Shown one piece after another: positions 31,984 through 41,940 of a stretch of DNA of 64,000 nucleotides (the stretch's first letter is position 1; the number at the start of each line of letters is the position of its first letter). The notes under the pieces are model-generated. The model was not told the DNA's origin and ran no database searches. It worked only from the letters and a program-made list of their open reading frames with translations. Made by a program: the position numbers and the translations under genes. The stretch comes from Austropuccinia psidii (Eukaryota > Basidiomycota > Pucciniomycetes > Pucciniales > Sphaerophragmiaceae): contig JALGQZ010000015.1 in NCBI GenBank assembly GCA_023105745.1, positions 1,061,501 to 1,125,500 on the forward strand. Direction: 5' to 3'.

Positions 31984-33397
31984 TGTCCAAGATAGTTTTC
32001 AGATGCAACCCCTGCTGTCATGTGCAGCCAATTTTCTCATGGTAAATGGTAGAGCAAAAGACCACTAAAACATGAAACAGAGCCAAAACAGCTCAAAATT
32101 TATCAAAAGATATAGAGACTCACCTGTTTCCAAATAAACAAGTCCTATCATCATAGGACAAAGAATAACAAAGTTATTCCTGCTCAAAGACGTTGCTGAG
32201 CATAAAACTAAATTTTCACCTCATCTGAAATGCAGAGAAAGAGGCTTCACCCCATGAAATGGGTATTCCAATTGAAGCTCTAAGCTAGGGATATCCAATG
32301 GTACTATCCAAATTGTGCTAGCACAAAAACTTTGGAAGCTATGACCAAAATAAGATCAAATAAGGGTGAAGAAAATATTCACCTCTCATCTAGCTTCTAC
32401 AGTTTTATTGTGAGATACCTAAATTGGTGTCATTTTGGGTATAAAACAATCAGGTCTATCTTATGGTGCCATCAATTTCCCATATCTCATCTATAACAAA
32501 AGCTATGGGGCAAACAGGTTCCATACAGATTTTGAGAAAATCATATATCTGGATAACTAAAATTAAACATGGCATAACCTTCCCATATTTAATGATACCC
32601 ATACCAGATAAGGTACCTTGGTGTAGATCCCATCCATAGCTACTCAATGAACCAACTTTGAGCTCTATATCTCAAAAAATGACAAAGCTATGGCAGCTTT
32701 AATGATATGTTCTCACAGCTGGGCCAATACAGCTTTACTGTGAGATACCTTTCCATAAATTTGATTATGAGGTGTCAAATAGACAAAGAATCTTGTTTAT
32801 ACTTCAAATATTAATATTCAGTTCAATACTGGGGTCCCATACAGTTAACGTACAGCATTCTATGCTTCATACATGTCAGAAGATGGCTGTTTGGTCCCCA
32901 GATGAAAACCTTCACCCTGTATTAGGGAAAACTGCCCAGATGTGGTTTCCAAAACTCACCTGAGCCCGATAAAGAGTATACAGGCCCTGTGCAACCCGCA
33001 AGCCAGAACTCAGAATTGAAAAATCTTCACTTCCTCTATGTGGATGGTCTAGAGGACCTTTTCACTCCATTTCAAGCTGAAAGGGGGCCTTTTGTCTGCC
33101 AGAAAAAGCAATCGTCATCCTTCTCTTGAATTCCTACATAGTACAGCTGTGAAAAACAGTTATACTATTGGAAAATAGTCAGGTATACTTGAAATCTTAA
33201 GTATTGTAGCTCTTATAGTAATCCAACTGGTAATACTGCACCCAGGGCTTTTGGAAGCACTAACCAACACTATTTTACAATAGTAAAGCCCTTTATATTA
33301 TTGTTTAAAACCATTCTTATGATACTTATTCATGTCAAAGTCATAGTTATAGCTGTAAATACCATTATTAATGCTTTATGATAGACTCATCCCGACA
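31984..33397 (+). repeat. 5' LTR of family 1 (A2)
   Basis: The body matches the other family-1 LTRs throughout (for example ATGGTAAATGGTAGAGC, AGATACCTAAATTGG, CACCCAGGGCTTTTGG). It ends ATCCCGACA at 33397. The first ~40 bp are poorly conserved, so the left boundary at 31984 (TGTCC) is approximate. Confidence 0.78.
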
Positions 33398-33414
33398 TTT
33401 TGGGGGCCTGGCTG
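33398..33414 (+). other. Primer-binding-site candidate of A2
   Basis: TTTTGGGGGCCTGGCTG directly follows the LTR end. Elements C and D have TTTGGGGGCCTGGCCATG at the same place. The position and TGG start are those of a tRNA primer site. Only the beginning resembles known proline-tRNA sites, so the tRNA is not assigned. Confidence 0.65.
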
Positions 33415-33984
33415 TGATTTTTGGACTTTTTGGACTATTTTTGGCATAAAAAGTGACTCTTTTCTTTTTTTTGTTATATTTTTGTCTTTTAAACCATATT
33501 TTCCACATGAAAATATATAATTTTTTCCAGTGGTGTATAATTTATATCACTGTGTTTTTTATTATTTTTACGTGGTTTAATTATAATTTAATCACCACTA
33601 TTAAAAATTAGGCTATTTGAGTTATCCAAACAATAAGACCCTTATTTTTATTCTTTTTGAATAAAAAGAACCCTGTACTGTAAATAACAGATTCAGGGGT
33701 GTGGTTGAACACACTGATAATTTCAATTGTTCTTTACAAGACCACTTATATTGCACTTGTTTATTACAAGTTAATCTATGAGGGAGTGGATACAAAAAGT
33801 ATACCACACATCCAAAAACCAGTATTTTTGATGTGTAATTGATAATTTCAATTACACAACATAATAAAAGGGCACAATATAGTAATATATTAACAAGAGG
33901 TCATTCTTAGACATGCAGATAGAACTTTAAGAAGTATTAACTGACATAAGACCTCATTTCCTTTGATTCAGTGGAATAAAATTT

Positions 33985-34386
33985 TCTCCCACTTGAGATC
34001 CAGTCACAAGGAAATACACCAGTGACACCTTCAGAATCAGAAGGAAACAAGGGCAAATACAGAGGGCACAGTGAAGGCTTGATAACCACTGAGACGTGGA
34101 CACCAATTGCCACAAACAGGACTAGAAAAGCACAAACCTCTGCTTTCATACAAGGTAAACAAGCCTTGATAGCTTGTACAGGGAAGAGGTTCATAATTAA
34201 CCCATTTTTAATCTCCAAAGGCAAATTGCCCAAAGCAGTCGATAAACATTTTGTACAAGGCACAGTCAAAGGTAAATACCATAAGAAAACTTTTTTTACT
34301 TCTTGCAAACACTAAGATGTCCCCTGTACACCTCAGGAACCTTTTAATCTCAAGGAACCAACTAGAGGAAAGATAAGGACTGTTAA
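33985..34386 (+). pseudogene. ORF1 upstream exon and gag-pol start region of A2
   Basis: The frame reads PLEIQSQGNTPVTPSESEG, then KGKYRGHSEGLITTETWTPI and KGKLPKAVDKHFVQGTVK up to a possible donor (GTAAAT at 34272). A gag-pol-like ATG follows at 34317 (MSPVHLRNLL), and an acceptor CTCAG lies at 34332-34336. Joining at 34271/34337 puts the downstream sequence in the +1 frame relative to that ATG, the same relation as ORF1 and gag in A1. This copy has stops in both frames downstream and is cut by element C. No in-frame ATG for the exon is visible, so it may be lost or on an earlier exon. Confidence 0.5.
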
Positions 34387-36372
34387 TGTAAACCTTTGAG
34401 ATATGCCCACATACCCAAAAAGGTCACAAGAAATATTTAAATTAATTATACCTTAAAAATAATTACCTTAAAACTACAAAACTGCCATAAATAGGCATAA
34501 AATTTGGTTTAACTTAAAAGCCAATGAATAAACATGTGAAATAAATTACACCATTGGATTCGTCATGGTAAAATACACATATACCCTTTTTATGGCATAT
34601 CTTTAAAGTCAATATTTAATGAGTTATAAGTAATAACACCTTATAAAAAACATGAATCCTTATTAATTTCAAATACCAATGAAACAAAATGTGAAAAGAA
34701 TTGTACCATTGGATTCCCCATAAAATTCTACACATAAAAAAAGTAAGAAGCTAATCTCCAAAGTCAATACTTAAGGAGTTAAGCTGAATATATGCACTTT
34801 TTTGGTCAATGCATATATTCAAGGATTTTAGCTAATATCTTTTGAAATATACATGATAGAGTGATAAGCCAAAAATAAAGTCACCTCATAATTACTGTAG
34901 GAACACAAAATTGAATTTTATTTCATAAGCTATAAACAAGGTTAAAACTAGTAATGGATTATTGATTAAAATCAATAGAGCTGTTGAACACTTTGTTTTG
35001 AAAGTGGTCTAAACTGAACAAGAAGTAGACAGTCAGATTCTACTAGTTCATTTGTAAAGAATGACATATTTTCTATTACAATATTCAAGGTATAACCCCT
35101 TGAAATCATGGTTTGAAGTTTAAAGTATTAGATTTCGACAGAAAAGATGAGTTACAAGAAAAATCATCAAGAATACAGTTTTGATGATTCATGAAATTCT
35201 CATGGCATTGTAATAAGGACATGCCAAGCTATCAGAATCCACTCTCAAGACAGCTGTAGTGTGTATAACTTAAGCGTTATTAATGATCAAAGTTTAAGCT
35301 TAAATTTGATCATTTAAGATCACTCACTGTAATCCTATTTAGGTTTAACAGTCATATAAGTGATAAAACTGCTGAATACTATTAGAATATGATTAATAAT
35401 AATAGAATCCACAAAGCTTAGGCCTCTTCCAAGCCTATTATGTCATCAAACTTAGAGTTATAGTGATAACTCTAAATAATGGCGTAATTATGAGGTAAGA
35501 TGGTTTGATCATGATGTAATCATCACCAAACCTTAAAATATTCATCAATTCTAGTAAAACGCATCAGTAAACGTCTACTAGAAGCCTTCTGGACTCTAGG
35601 AGGGAGGTATTTACTATAAATAGAGCTCTTTTTACTCTTTTTCACCCTCAGATGCTTACAAAACACTAAAATATTGAAATCAAAAGGTAATTTATTTATT
35701 CTTTATATATATAACTCTTATATTATTAAAGACCAAAGATAATTTTATTATAATCATCATCTTTTACATGATTATTAGATTTACTTAACTGTTTTGTTTA
35801 AAATTCTCTTAAAAACCTCAATTCCACGTAAAATTAAAGAATATTTGTAGTTTCTCTAAGAATTTATTGGAAATACAATTTAGAAAGGTTGTATTTACAT
35901 TTTATGGCATAACATTATTCAAAACTATTCTATTAAGTATTAAAAGTAGGTTATTTCTTGTTATTATACTAATTTTCTCTCGATTATTACTTTGAATAAT
36001 TCTATAATTAATATAAATAGCATTTATATTAATTCATAACTTTAATAATAGTAATATTATTGTTATTAATTGCTCTTTATTAATAAAAAACAATTTTTTA
36101 CGCCTTTATTATTTGTCTGTAACAATAATAAAGTGCTTTTAAATATATTAATTATCTTATATTAATATATTTATTTATTACATTATTTTTTCATGATATA
36201 AGTCAAATTATTATATTTATTCAATAATATAATTCTTTTTACGCCATAATTATAATAATTCTTCATTATTATAGTTATTTTTGTCTTATTTATTTCATAT
36301 ATAAGGACATTCATAGTACAATAAGTAAAATATTATTAATTTTTACTTATTTCTTCATAGTCAAACCTTACA
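34387..36372 (+). repeat. 5' LTR of element C (family 2a), 1986 bp
   Basis: It starts TGTAAACCTTTGAGATATG and ends GTCAAACCTTACA. It is homologous to the solo LTR at 19807-21768 and to the 3' LTR at 63214. A primer-binding-site candidate follows immediately, confirming its 5' role. Confidence 0.92.
35615..35622 (+). promoter_or_regulatory. TATA box in the 5' LTR of element C
   Basis: TATAAATA with the same flanks as in the solo LTR at 21021 (GAGCTCTTTTTACTC). The conservation of this stretch between two diverged LTRs supports a promoter role, but transcription start was not determined. Confidence 0.5.
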
Positions 36373-36390
36373 TTTGGGGGCCTGGCCATG
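36373..36390 (+). other. Primer-binding-site candidate of element C
   Basis: TTTGGGGGCCTGGCCATG starts directly at the LTR end and is identical to the site of element D and nearly so to A2. It ends in an ATG, which is also present in D. Confidence 0.72.
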
Positions 36391-36860
36391 ATATTTACTC
36401 TAAAAGACCTTTAAAAAGATTCTAATTGGATTTATCCAATAATAAATTACAATTATAATCATAAAATTATATAATAACTTTATATTTATTGATTTTAAAT
36501 ACTATTGAGGCATTTGGAAAGGAATTGTACTGTCTTACACGTGGTTTTTCACATCCTTAGACTTGCAAGAAGCTTCTTTGAGTGACTCTAGTAATTGAAA
36601 AAGATATTTTTCAAATTAAAAAATACTTTATATTATAAATTGATTTTATAAAAAGAATCATACTCATTTTTTCTTTTATTCTTTAAAAATGAAACATAAA
36701 AAATAATAAAAACCAACAAAAAAAGTTATTTTTATTCATTTTAATTTCTTTTCTTTATTTATTTTCATTTTTTTAAGATATAAAACCAATTTCACGTGGA
36801 AAATTGCCATATCTTACCCAAAATAACACTTCTTATATAAAAGACTTATATTTATTTGTC

Positions 36861-37267
36861 TTTTTTAGTGTTTGAAGACAATCCATCAGAGGGCAACCAA
36901 GCCAGTGATGAAATATTGGTGGAAGAAACTTTTCTAACTTCTTCAACACCAATAATCACTAACAAAAAGCAAGCCAAGAAATTTGACTTTCCAGGACCCA
37001 CTATTCAGAACTCTGAAGGTGAGTACCTCATTTATAAATTGCCATAAGAAGAATTCCTGTTCTGAAATACTCTTATTTCTTATTTTTCCTTAAAGCATGA
37101 CTACCAGAAGAGGCTCCCAATACTCCAGCCAATCAGATAGAGCTGGACTCAGAGGTAGAATTGATTCCTCAAAAGGGAAAAGGAAGGGCAATATCCCCAG
37201 TGGAACAGAATCCACACAAGGGAGTGTCTTATCTCAAAGGCAAGTCCCAGAAATGCCCATGATATCT
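36861..37267 (+). pseudogene. ORF1 of element C, two exons with intron 37019-37107
   Basis: Exon 1 follows a good acceptor (TCTTTTTTAG, to 36868) and reads EDNPSEGNQASDEILVEETF, then KKFDFPGPTIQNSE, ending in phase 1 at 37018 before GTGAGT. The acceptor ACTACCAG ends at 37107. Exon 2 then continues without a break as EAPNTPANQIELDSEVELIP, KGKGRAISPVEQNPHKGV, to a stop at 37265-37267. The gag-pol ATG (37097) is inside the intron. The same donor phase and acceptor words occur in element D. The frame resumes after element D at 47913. The function is unknown and no domain is recognised. Confidence 0.55.
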
Positions 37268-37462
37268 GAGCCAGAGTTAGAACTAAGTATGAGTAACTCA
37301 AACAGGTACAAATCACATTCAGAGGGCTCAAATAGACATTTACATGAGCCAGTACAAACAGTACTACACAGTGTACAAAGACAAGGACTGGACATGTTGC
37401 CTCAAATACACCAAGGAGTGATGAACTCCTGGCACATCCTGAAAAAGTTCCTCAAAGAGTAG
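37097..37462 (+). CDS. gag: Gag-pol N-terminus of element C (fragment)
   Basis: The frame starts MTTRRGSQYSSQSDRAGLRG and is homologous to the D start MVHTRNG...GQGRGK, with later shared blocks SEPELE, GSNRHL and PVQTVLHSVQRQ. It is Ser/Arg/Gln-rich and disordered-looking. The last ~12 residues (VMNSWHILKKFLKE) match the ORF1 frame of element D rather than its gag frame, so a frameshift lies just before them. The ORF ends at 37460-37462, about 100 bp before the insertion of element D. Confidence 0.65.
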   Translation: MTTRRGSQYSSQSDRAGLRGRIDSSKGKRKGNIPSGTESTQGSVLSQRQVPEMPMISEPELELSMSNSNRYKSHSEGSNRHLHEPVQTVLHSVQRQGLDMLPQIHQGVMNSWHILKKFLKE

Positions 37463-37570
37463 GAAATAGTGAGATACTACAATTGATGGAATCCACTATC
37501 ATCCAAACCTCAAATCAAAAAGATCAAGGAGTACCATTCCAAAAACAAGGAGGCAACCAAGGAAGAAGCC

Positions 37571-39538
37571 TGTAAGATTTGTCTATGAAACTGATGATAA
37601 TATTACTATTAATCAACAGTACTATGACTGTTCTTATGAAATATCATAACAAACTGTTATTATAACCACAATTAAATAATTAAAGAATTATTTCTTTCAC
37701 GTGTTAAACACTACTAGTGATCTTAACAGTGAGAAAGTAATTGTCTACAAGAATCAATTACAAGAAGATTTTAATAATAAAACTTCTTTTATTAAAATAA
37801 TAAAATTATTTTAATATATAATTATCTTTTGAAAGAATAATTATAATGGTAATTCTTGAAGAAAACTCATTTTAGAGAAAAACTTTAAGAATTACAAATA
37901 AATCACTCACTAATATTCCAAAGAACTCATTGAAAGATAAGATAGAGAGATTTGACGTAGAATTGTGGATTTTAAGGATCAAAATGAATTTATAACAGTA
38001 TTACAACAATATATAGTTGGATTCTATGATTTCAAGTCTTTCTGATTGATTCTGAAAGATTTGAAACACTTAAGAATAGCTATAACTAATACTTACTTTT
38101 TGGTAATAATGATTTAAATGATAATAAGATGATGATGTGGAAAAAACAGCAAGAAGAGGCCTCTTTTAAGTCAACAACAGCTCACAGAGGCGTGCCATGG
38201 AGAAAACTGAAAAACCAGTGAGTGAGGAAACAATAAACCCTTTTTAATTACTGATTGCATCATCTGTTGTCACGTAAGATTATCATAATTACTTAATTGA
38301 TGCTTTTACGTGACTACCAACCCCAATATGGTTAACAATAAAAGGAGTAACATCTGTAAATCTTCTTTTATTCCAAAATAATCATTGATTTCTCAAAGTT
38401 ATCAATTTTATTGCCAATTTCATCAGAGGTTGTAATTACTGTAAATTTTTGAAGATTCAGTGTTTCACGTAGAATAGTCAAAAATGGACTGTACGTAAAC
38501 CTTTTAATTTTACTAGTAAAACTGTAATTATTTTTGGTTGTACCATAGATAATACAGTTCTCCATTAGTCCTGAAAGTTTCAGAAAGATTCATTGAGAAT
38601 TGTATTTTAATGAATTTTTGAAGTTTTTACCTCATTTCTACATAGAATTGCAAATATCAGTGTTTCACTGGTTGCTATGAGGTAAATAAATGGATACAAG
38701 TCCAAAAAGGGTTTTAATTACTCTTTTTTTGGTTTATCCATGGAAAATCATTAAGAATTGACATGGTTACAGGAGTCTAAGTAGCTTTTTACCTCCTTGG
38801 CACGTCAAAGTAGCAGGTTTATTTGCTATTTTCTTAAGATTTACAGTAGTTGTGACATGGTAACAAAGTTCCCAAAAGGTTTTAGTTTACCAATTAGGCC
38901 AAGATCAGCCATGGATCCAAGTTTTGGAGCTGTCCATGCCTCTGAGGCCTCAGAAGTCGGGTACCCTGGCTCTCTTTTTTTTGTTTTTTTTTTGTACGGA
39001 CCATCCAGGAGACCCCTCAAGATCAAATTCCCTCAATAGGATAGTTTTTTGGAAGTGAATCTTTTTATGTCAAAATAGAAATTTAAGCTTAAAGTGAGAT
39101 ATCCACTATGGGTGTACCAAAAGTCTATGTAAGAATACCATGATATTAAGTGCTCAAAGCATGCATAACACTATTCTTAGTGTATATGTAAGATGGGATT
39201 TCTCACTTTCCCATTATTTTGGCATGAAATTAAGAAAAACAAAAATTTTCACGGATCTTTTATGTGGTATTGAAGTATTTTCCATTTTACCACCTCAAAG
39301 AGTTAATTTGAGCTTATTCACTATATGGAGCTACCCTAGGTGAATTTTTGTGTAGAATCCAAATCTGGCCTTAAATCCATGGATTTACTTACTCAATAAA
39401 AAGGTATTTATCCTTTCTGAAATCAAAAATGATGAATTTTGGATATATGCATGACTTATGAGTTATGCATAATTCAAAATTTCTTTTTAAGATAATTGTG
39501 GCCTATTTGGGTATGTAAAATATACCTCAAGACTCACA
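37571..39538 (-). repeat. 3' LTR of element D, 1968 bp
   Basis: In plus orientation it starts TGTAAGATTTGTCTATGAA and ends CTCAAGACTCACA. It aligns with the other D LTR, except that around 38985-39062 it has a sequence block not present in the right LTR. This explains the 46-bp length difference. Confidence 0.94.
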
Positions 39539-39556
39539 TTCCCTCCCACCAAAAAA
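39539..39556 (-). other. Polypurine tract of element D
   Basis: On the minus strand TTTTTTGGTGGGAGGGAA lies directly before the 3' LTR start TGTGAGTC. It matches the tracts of elements C and E. Confidence 0.75.
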
Positions 39557-39669
39557 TAAAATGGTACTACAATTTTATCCATGGTATAAGGAATAAAAGG
39601 CCCCAAAGGGGGGTTAATGTCCACTGTCCAACCTCTTTACATTACTCAGATCAAGCAATTAAAGCACAT

Positions 39670-40677
39670 TTATAGACATATTCGGGCTTGTGGCCTTCTT
39701 TCATGTCTAAATCTTCTCAAGAGTTTATCTGAGTCAAGTATTTCTGATTCTGCCAGCCATTCATCTTCATGTACTGGGTTTCTATATCTGACAAGATATT
39801 CTCTTTGATTTTTACCCCTAAGTCTCCTTTCTTTAATGACTTTTTTTATCTTTTTATCTTCATTTTGTTCCACTGGTGGGACAGTTAAAGGAGTTGGGTT
39901 CCTTAAAGGAAACAATTCTCTATCAGCTGGTTGATAAGGTTTTATCAAGCTGAGTGGAAAGGTGGGGTGTTTATTTTCCAATTCACCACTCAATTCCACT
40001 TGAACTGCATTGGTTCCATGTAAGGCAGCAATAACAAAAGGTCCTACATAAGAATCTTTATATTTATTTGGGCCTTTAATATTATTAAAATTCAAGGTTG
40101 GAACTAGAACTAAGTCCCCTACTTTGAAGTCTGGTACTTTATGACTCTTGTCCCACTTCTGTTTTGCATAATCAAAAGCATCATTCATACTTTGTTTTGC
40201 GTGATGTTTTACTTTATCAAGCATTATCTTGAAGCTGGAAGCTGTAGGATGAATGTCAATCAAGTCTTTCCTCAGTGTGTCTGCTGGGAGTCTTGGATTC
40301 CATCCTTTTTCTAACATAGCAGGAGTTTGTCCTGTGGAAGAATGGACTGATGTCTTGTATGCCAATTCTAGTGCAGGTATCAGAGTGCACCAGTCATGGG
40401 TAAAGCCATCTGACTCTTTTAATTCTAACCCATAAGCAAAAAATCTTCTGATCATGTCTTCTAAAGTTTGAATCATCCTCTCTGCTAGCACATCTGTCTG
40501 AGGGTGATATGCTGTAGAGAATGATAGCTTAGTCCCAAAAAATCTATGAAGATTGGTCCAAAGTGCAGATGTGAACTTGGGATCTCTGTCACTTGATATT
40601 CTTGAATAATCCTGTATGAGGAATAACTCTACTCCATAGAAGAAGAGTTGTATCCATAGCAGTGTCATCTTTATCAC
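39670..40677 (-). CDS. pol: Integrase core, GPF module and chromodomain, element D (fragment)
   Basis: In this 335-residue segment, from about residue 27 it is integrase: D30 in [13 protein letters not shown] and E66 in [12 protein letters not shown], 35 residues apart. [11 protein letters not shown] follows, then the GPF module ([21 protein letters not shown]) and a chromodomain-like end ([40 protein letters not shown]). The first ~25 residues are out of frame, because the true frame arrives from the neighbouring segment through a frameshift near 40610. The chromodomain may guide insertion into heterochromatin. Confidence 0.88.
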   Translation of the reverse strand: MIKMTLLWIQLFFYGVELFLIQDYSRISSDRDPKFTSALWTNLHRFFGTKLSFSTAYHPQTDVLAERMIQTLEDMIRRFFAYGLELKESDGFTHDWCTLIPALELAYKTSVHSSTGQTPAMLEKGWNPRLPADTLRKDLIDIHPTASSFKIMLDKVKHHAKQSMNDAFDYAKQKWDKSHKVPDFKVGDLVLVPTLNFNNIKGPNKYKDSYVGPFVIAALHGTNAVQVELSGELENKHPTFPLSLIKPYQPADRELFPLRNPTPLTVPPVEQNEDKKIKKVIKERRLRGKNQREYLVRYRNPVHEDEWLAESEILDSDKLLRRFRHERRPQARICL

Positions 40678-41791
40678 ATGGTAAGAATATGGGAGTCTTG
40701 CTATATATGTCTACAATGACTAAACAAGCATTATAACCTTTGTCACCACTTGGAGGAAGTACTGTGACCCAATCCATGTAAACAACTTCCCAAGGGGAAT
40801 TTGGTTCTTGAATATGGATCATAAGTCCAAATTTCTTGCCTGTACTCCTGTTTTCTTTTTGACATCTGTCACAGGTATGGCAATATTCAATGGTTTCATT
40901 TCTCCAAGATGGCCACCATCCACAGTTCTTTACTTTTCCTAGTGTTCTGTCTTCTGAAAGGTGTCCAGAGTAGATGCTATCATGGAATTCATGAAGAATG
41001 GTACTAATAAGCAATCTGCTACATAATGCCATTACACAAGAATGTTTGGTTCTGTGGTAAATAATCGCATCAAACAAGTGAAATCTTCCTTCAGAATAGG
41101 AATTCCTCCAAACTTCATCTAGTGCATTGACCAAATATGTATCTTGGCAGTCTTTATCTAATAAGGAAGTCAAGATATGGCAATTCTTGTCCTGTTTATA
41201 AGATTCTCTGACCTCTTCAAAGAATTCAGTCCCAATATCAATTATGTTGATCCCTTCAATTGGAATCTGTGGTTCAGCCTCCAAAGGTACATAAGCTGGG
41301 TTATCAGGAGTGTTGGCCTTTGCCCACCTGCTAAGTCCATCAGCATTCTTGTGAATGTTTCCTGCCTTGTGGACTATAGTCATGTTTCCTCTATATTCTT
41401 GAATGGCTAATGGCCATCTCAGAATATGTCTGTTGGGAGTTTTCATGTTAAGAAGTGATTTTACTGCATTACAGTCAGTTAATCCTTCAAAAACACTGCC
41501 ATCAAGATAATAGTGTAATTTCTCAAGTGCCCATACCAAGCATAAGCATTCCATTTGTCTTTCACCATATCTGGATTCTGTTGGTTTGATTTGTCTTGAG
41601 ATAAAACAAACTGGTCCCTCTGTAGGTTTGTCATCAATAATTTGGACTTGATGTAGGGCAGCCCCTAATCCATCTCCACATGCATCAATGTACAATTTAA
41701 AAGGAATATTCCAGTCAGGCATGAGGAGTAAAGGTGCTTCTGTAAGAGATCTCCTTATCTTCTCATAAGCTTTAATTCTCTCCTGTGTCAT
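40589..41791 (-). CDS. pol: RNase H, integrase zinc domain and first catalytic Asp, element D (fragment)
   Basis: The 400-residue segment starts in the connection region ([13 protein letters not shown]). It has RNase H residues D36 ([16 protein letters not shown]), E81 ([13 protein letters not shown]), D106 ([12 protein letters not shown]) and D151 (NADGLSRW). It continues with a tether, the HHCC zinc domain ([11 protein letters not shown]...CHTCDRCQK) intact, and the first integrase Asp in [10 protein letters not shown]. The family usually has EVxTD where this copy reads EGLTD. It ends at a stop caused by the frameshift before DRDPKF. Upstream, two in-frame stops separate it from RT. Confidence 0.88.
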   Translation of the reverse strand: MTQERIKAYEKIRRSLTEAPLLLMPDWNIPFKLYIDACGDGLGAALHQVQIIDDKPTEGPVCFISRQIKPTESRYGERQMECLCLVWALEKLHYYLDGSVFEGLTDCNAVKSLLNMKTPNRHILRWPLAIQEYRGNMTIVHKAGNIHKNADGLSRWAKANTPDNPAYVPLEAEPQIPIEGINIIDIGTEFFEEVRESYKQDKNCHILTSLLDKDCQDTYLVNALDEVWRNSYSEGRFHLFDAIIYHRTKHSCVMALCSRLLISTILHEFHDSIYSGHLSEDRTLGKVKNCGWWPSWRNETIEYCHTCDRCQKENRSTGKKFGLMIHIQEPNSPWEVVYMDWVTVLPPSGDKGYNACLVIVDIYSKTPIFLPCDKDDTAMDTTLLLWSRVIPHTGLFKNIK

Positions 41792-41940
41792 TTAAAATAC
41801 AGTCTGTTGATCACAGATTCTCTAAAGTGACTTGGCTAGAATTGCAAAGTCTTTTAAGTTTTGCCTATAATAACTGGCAAACCCAAGAAAAGACATCATT
41901 TCTTTTTTATTCTGGGGTATTGGCTTAAGTAACACTGCTG

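Larger units (their letters stand above)
31984..34386 (+). mobile_element. 5' end of a family-1 element (A2), interrupted by element C
   Basis: A complete but diverged family-1 LTR is followed at once by a primer-binding-site-like sequence and ~1 kb of leader holding ORF1 exon sequence and the gag-pol start region. This identifies it as a 5' LTR with internal sequence, not a solo LTR. The element is cut at 34386/34387 by the LTR of element C. The rest should lie to the right of C, outside the window. Confidence 0.7.

Noticed and set aside
33937..34308. 123-codon minus-strand frame with hydrophobic stretches in the A2 leader.
   Set aside because: It is the antisense of the ORF1 exon, which matches the expected layout of the family; no motif supports the minus strand.
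38797..39039. Open frames in both strands of the D LTRs (also 47214-47396).
   Set aside because: They lie in LTR sequence, are not conserved between the two LTRs beyond nucleotide identity, and have no protein motif.
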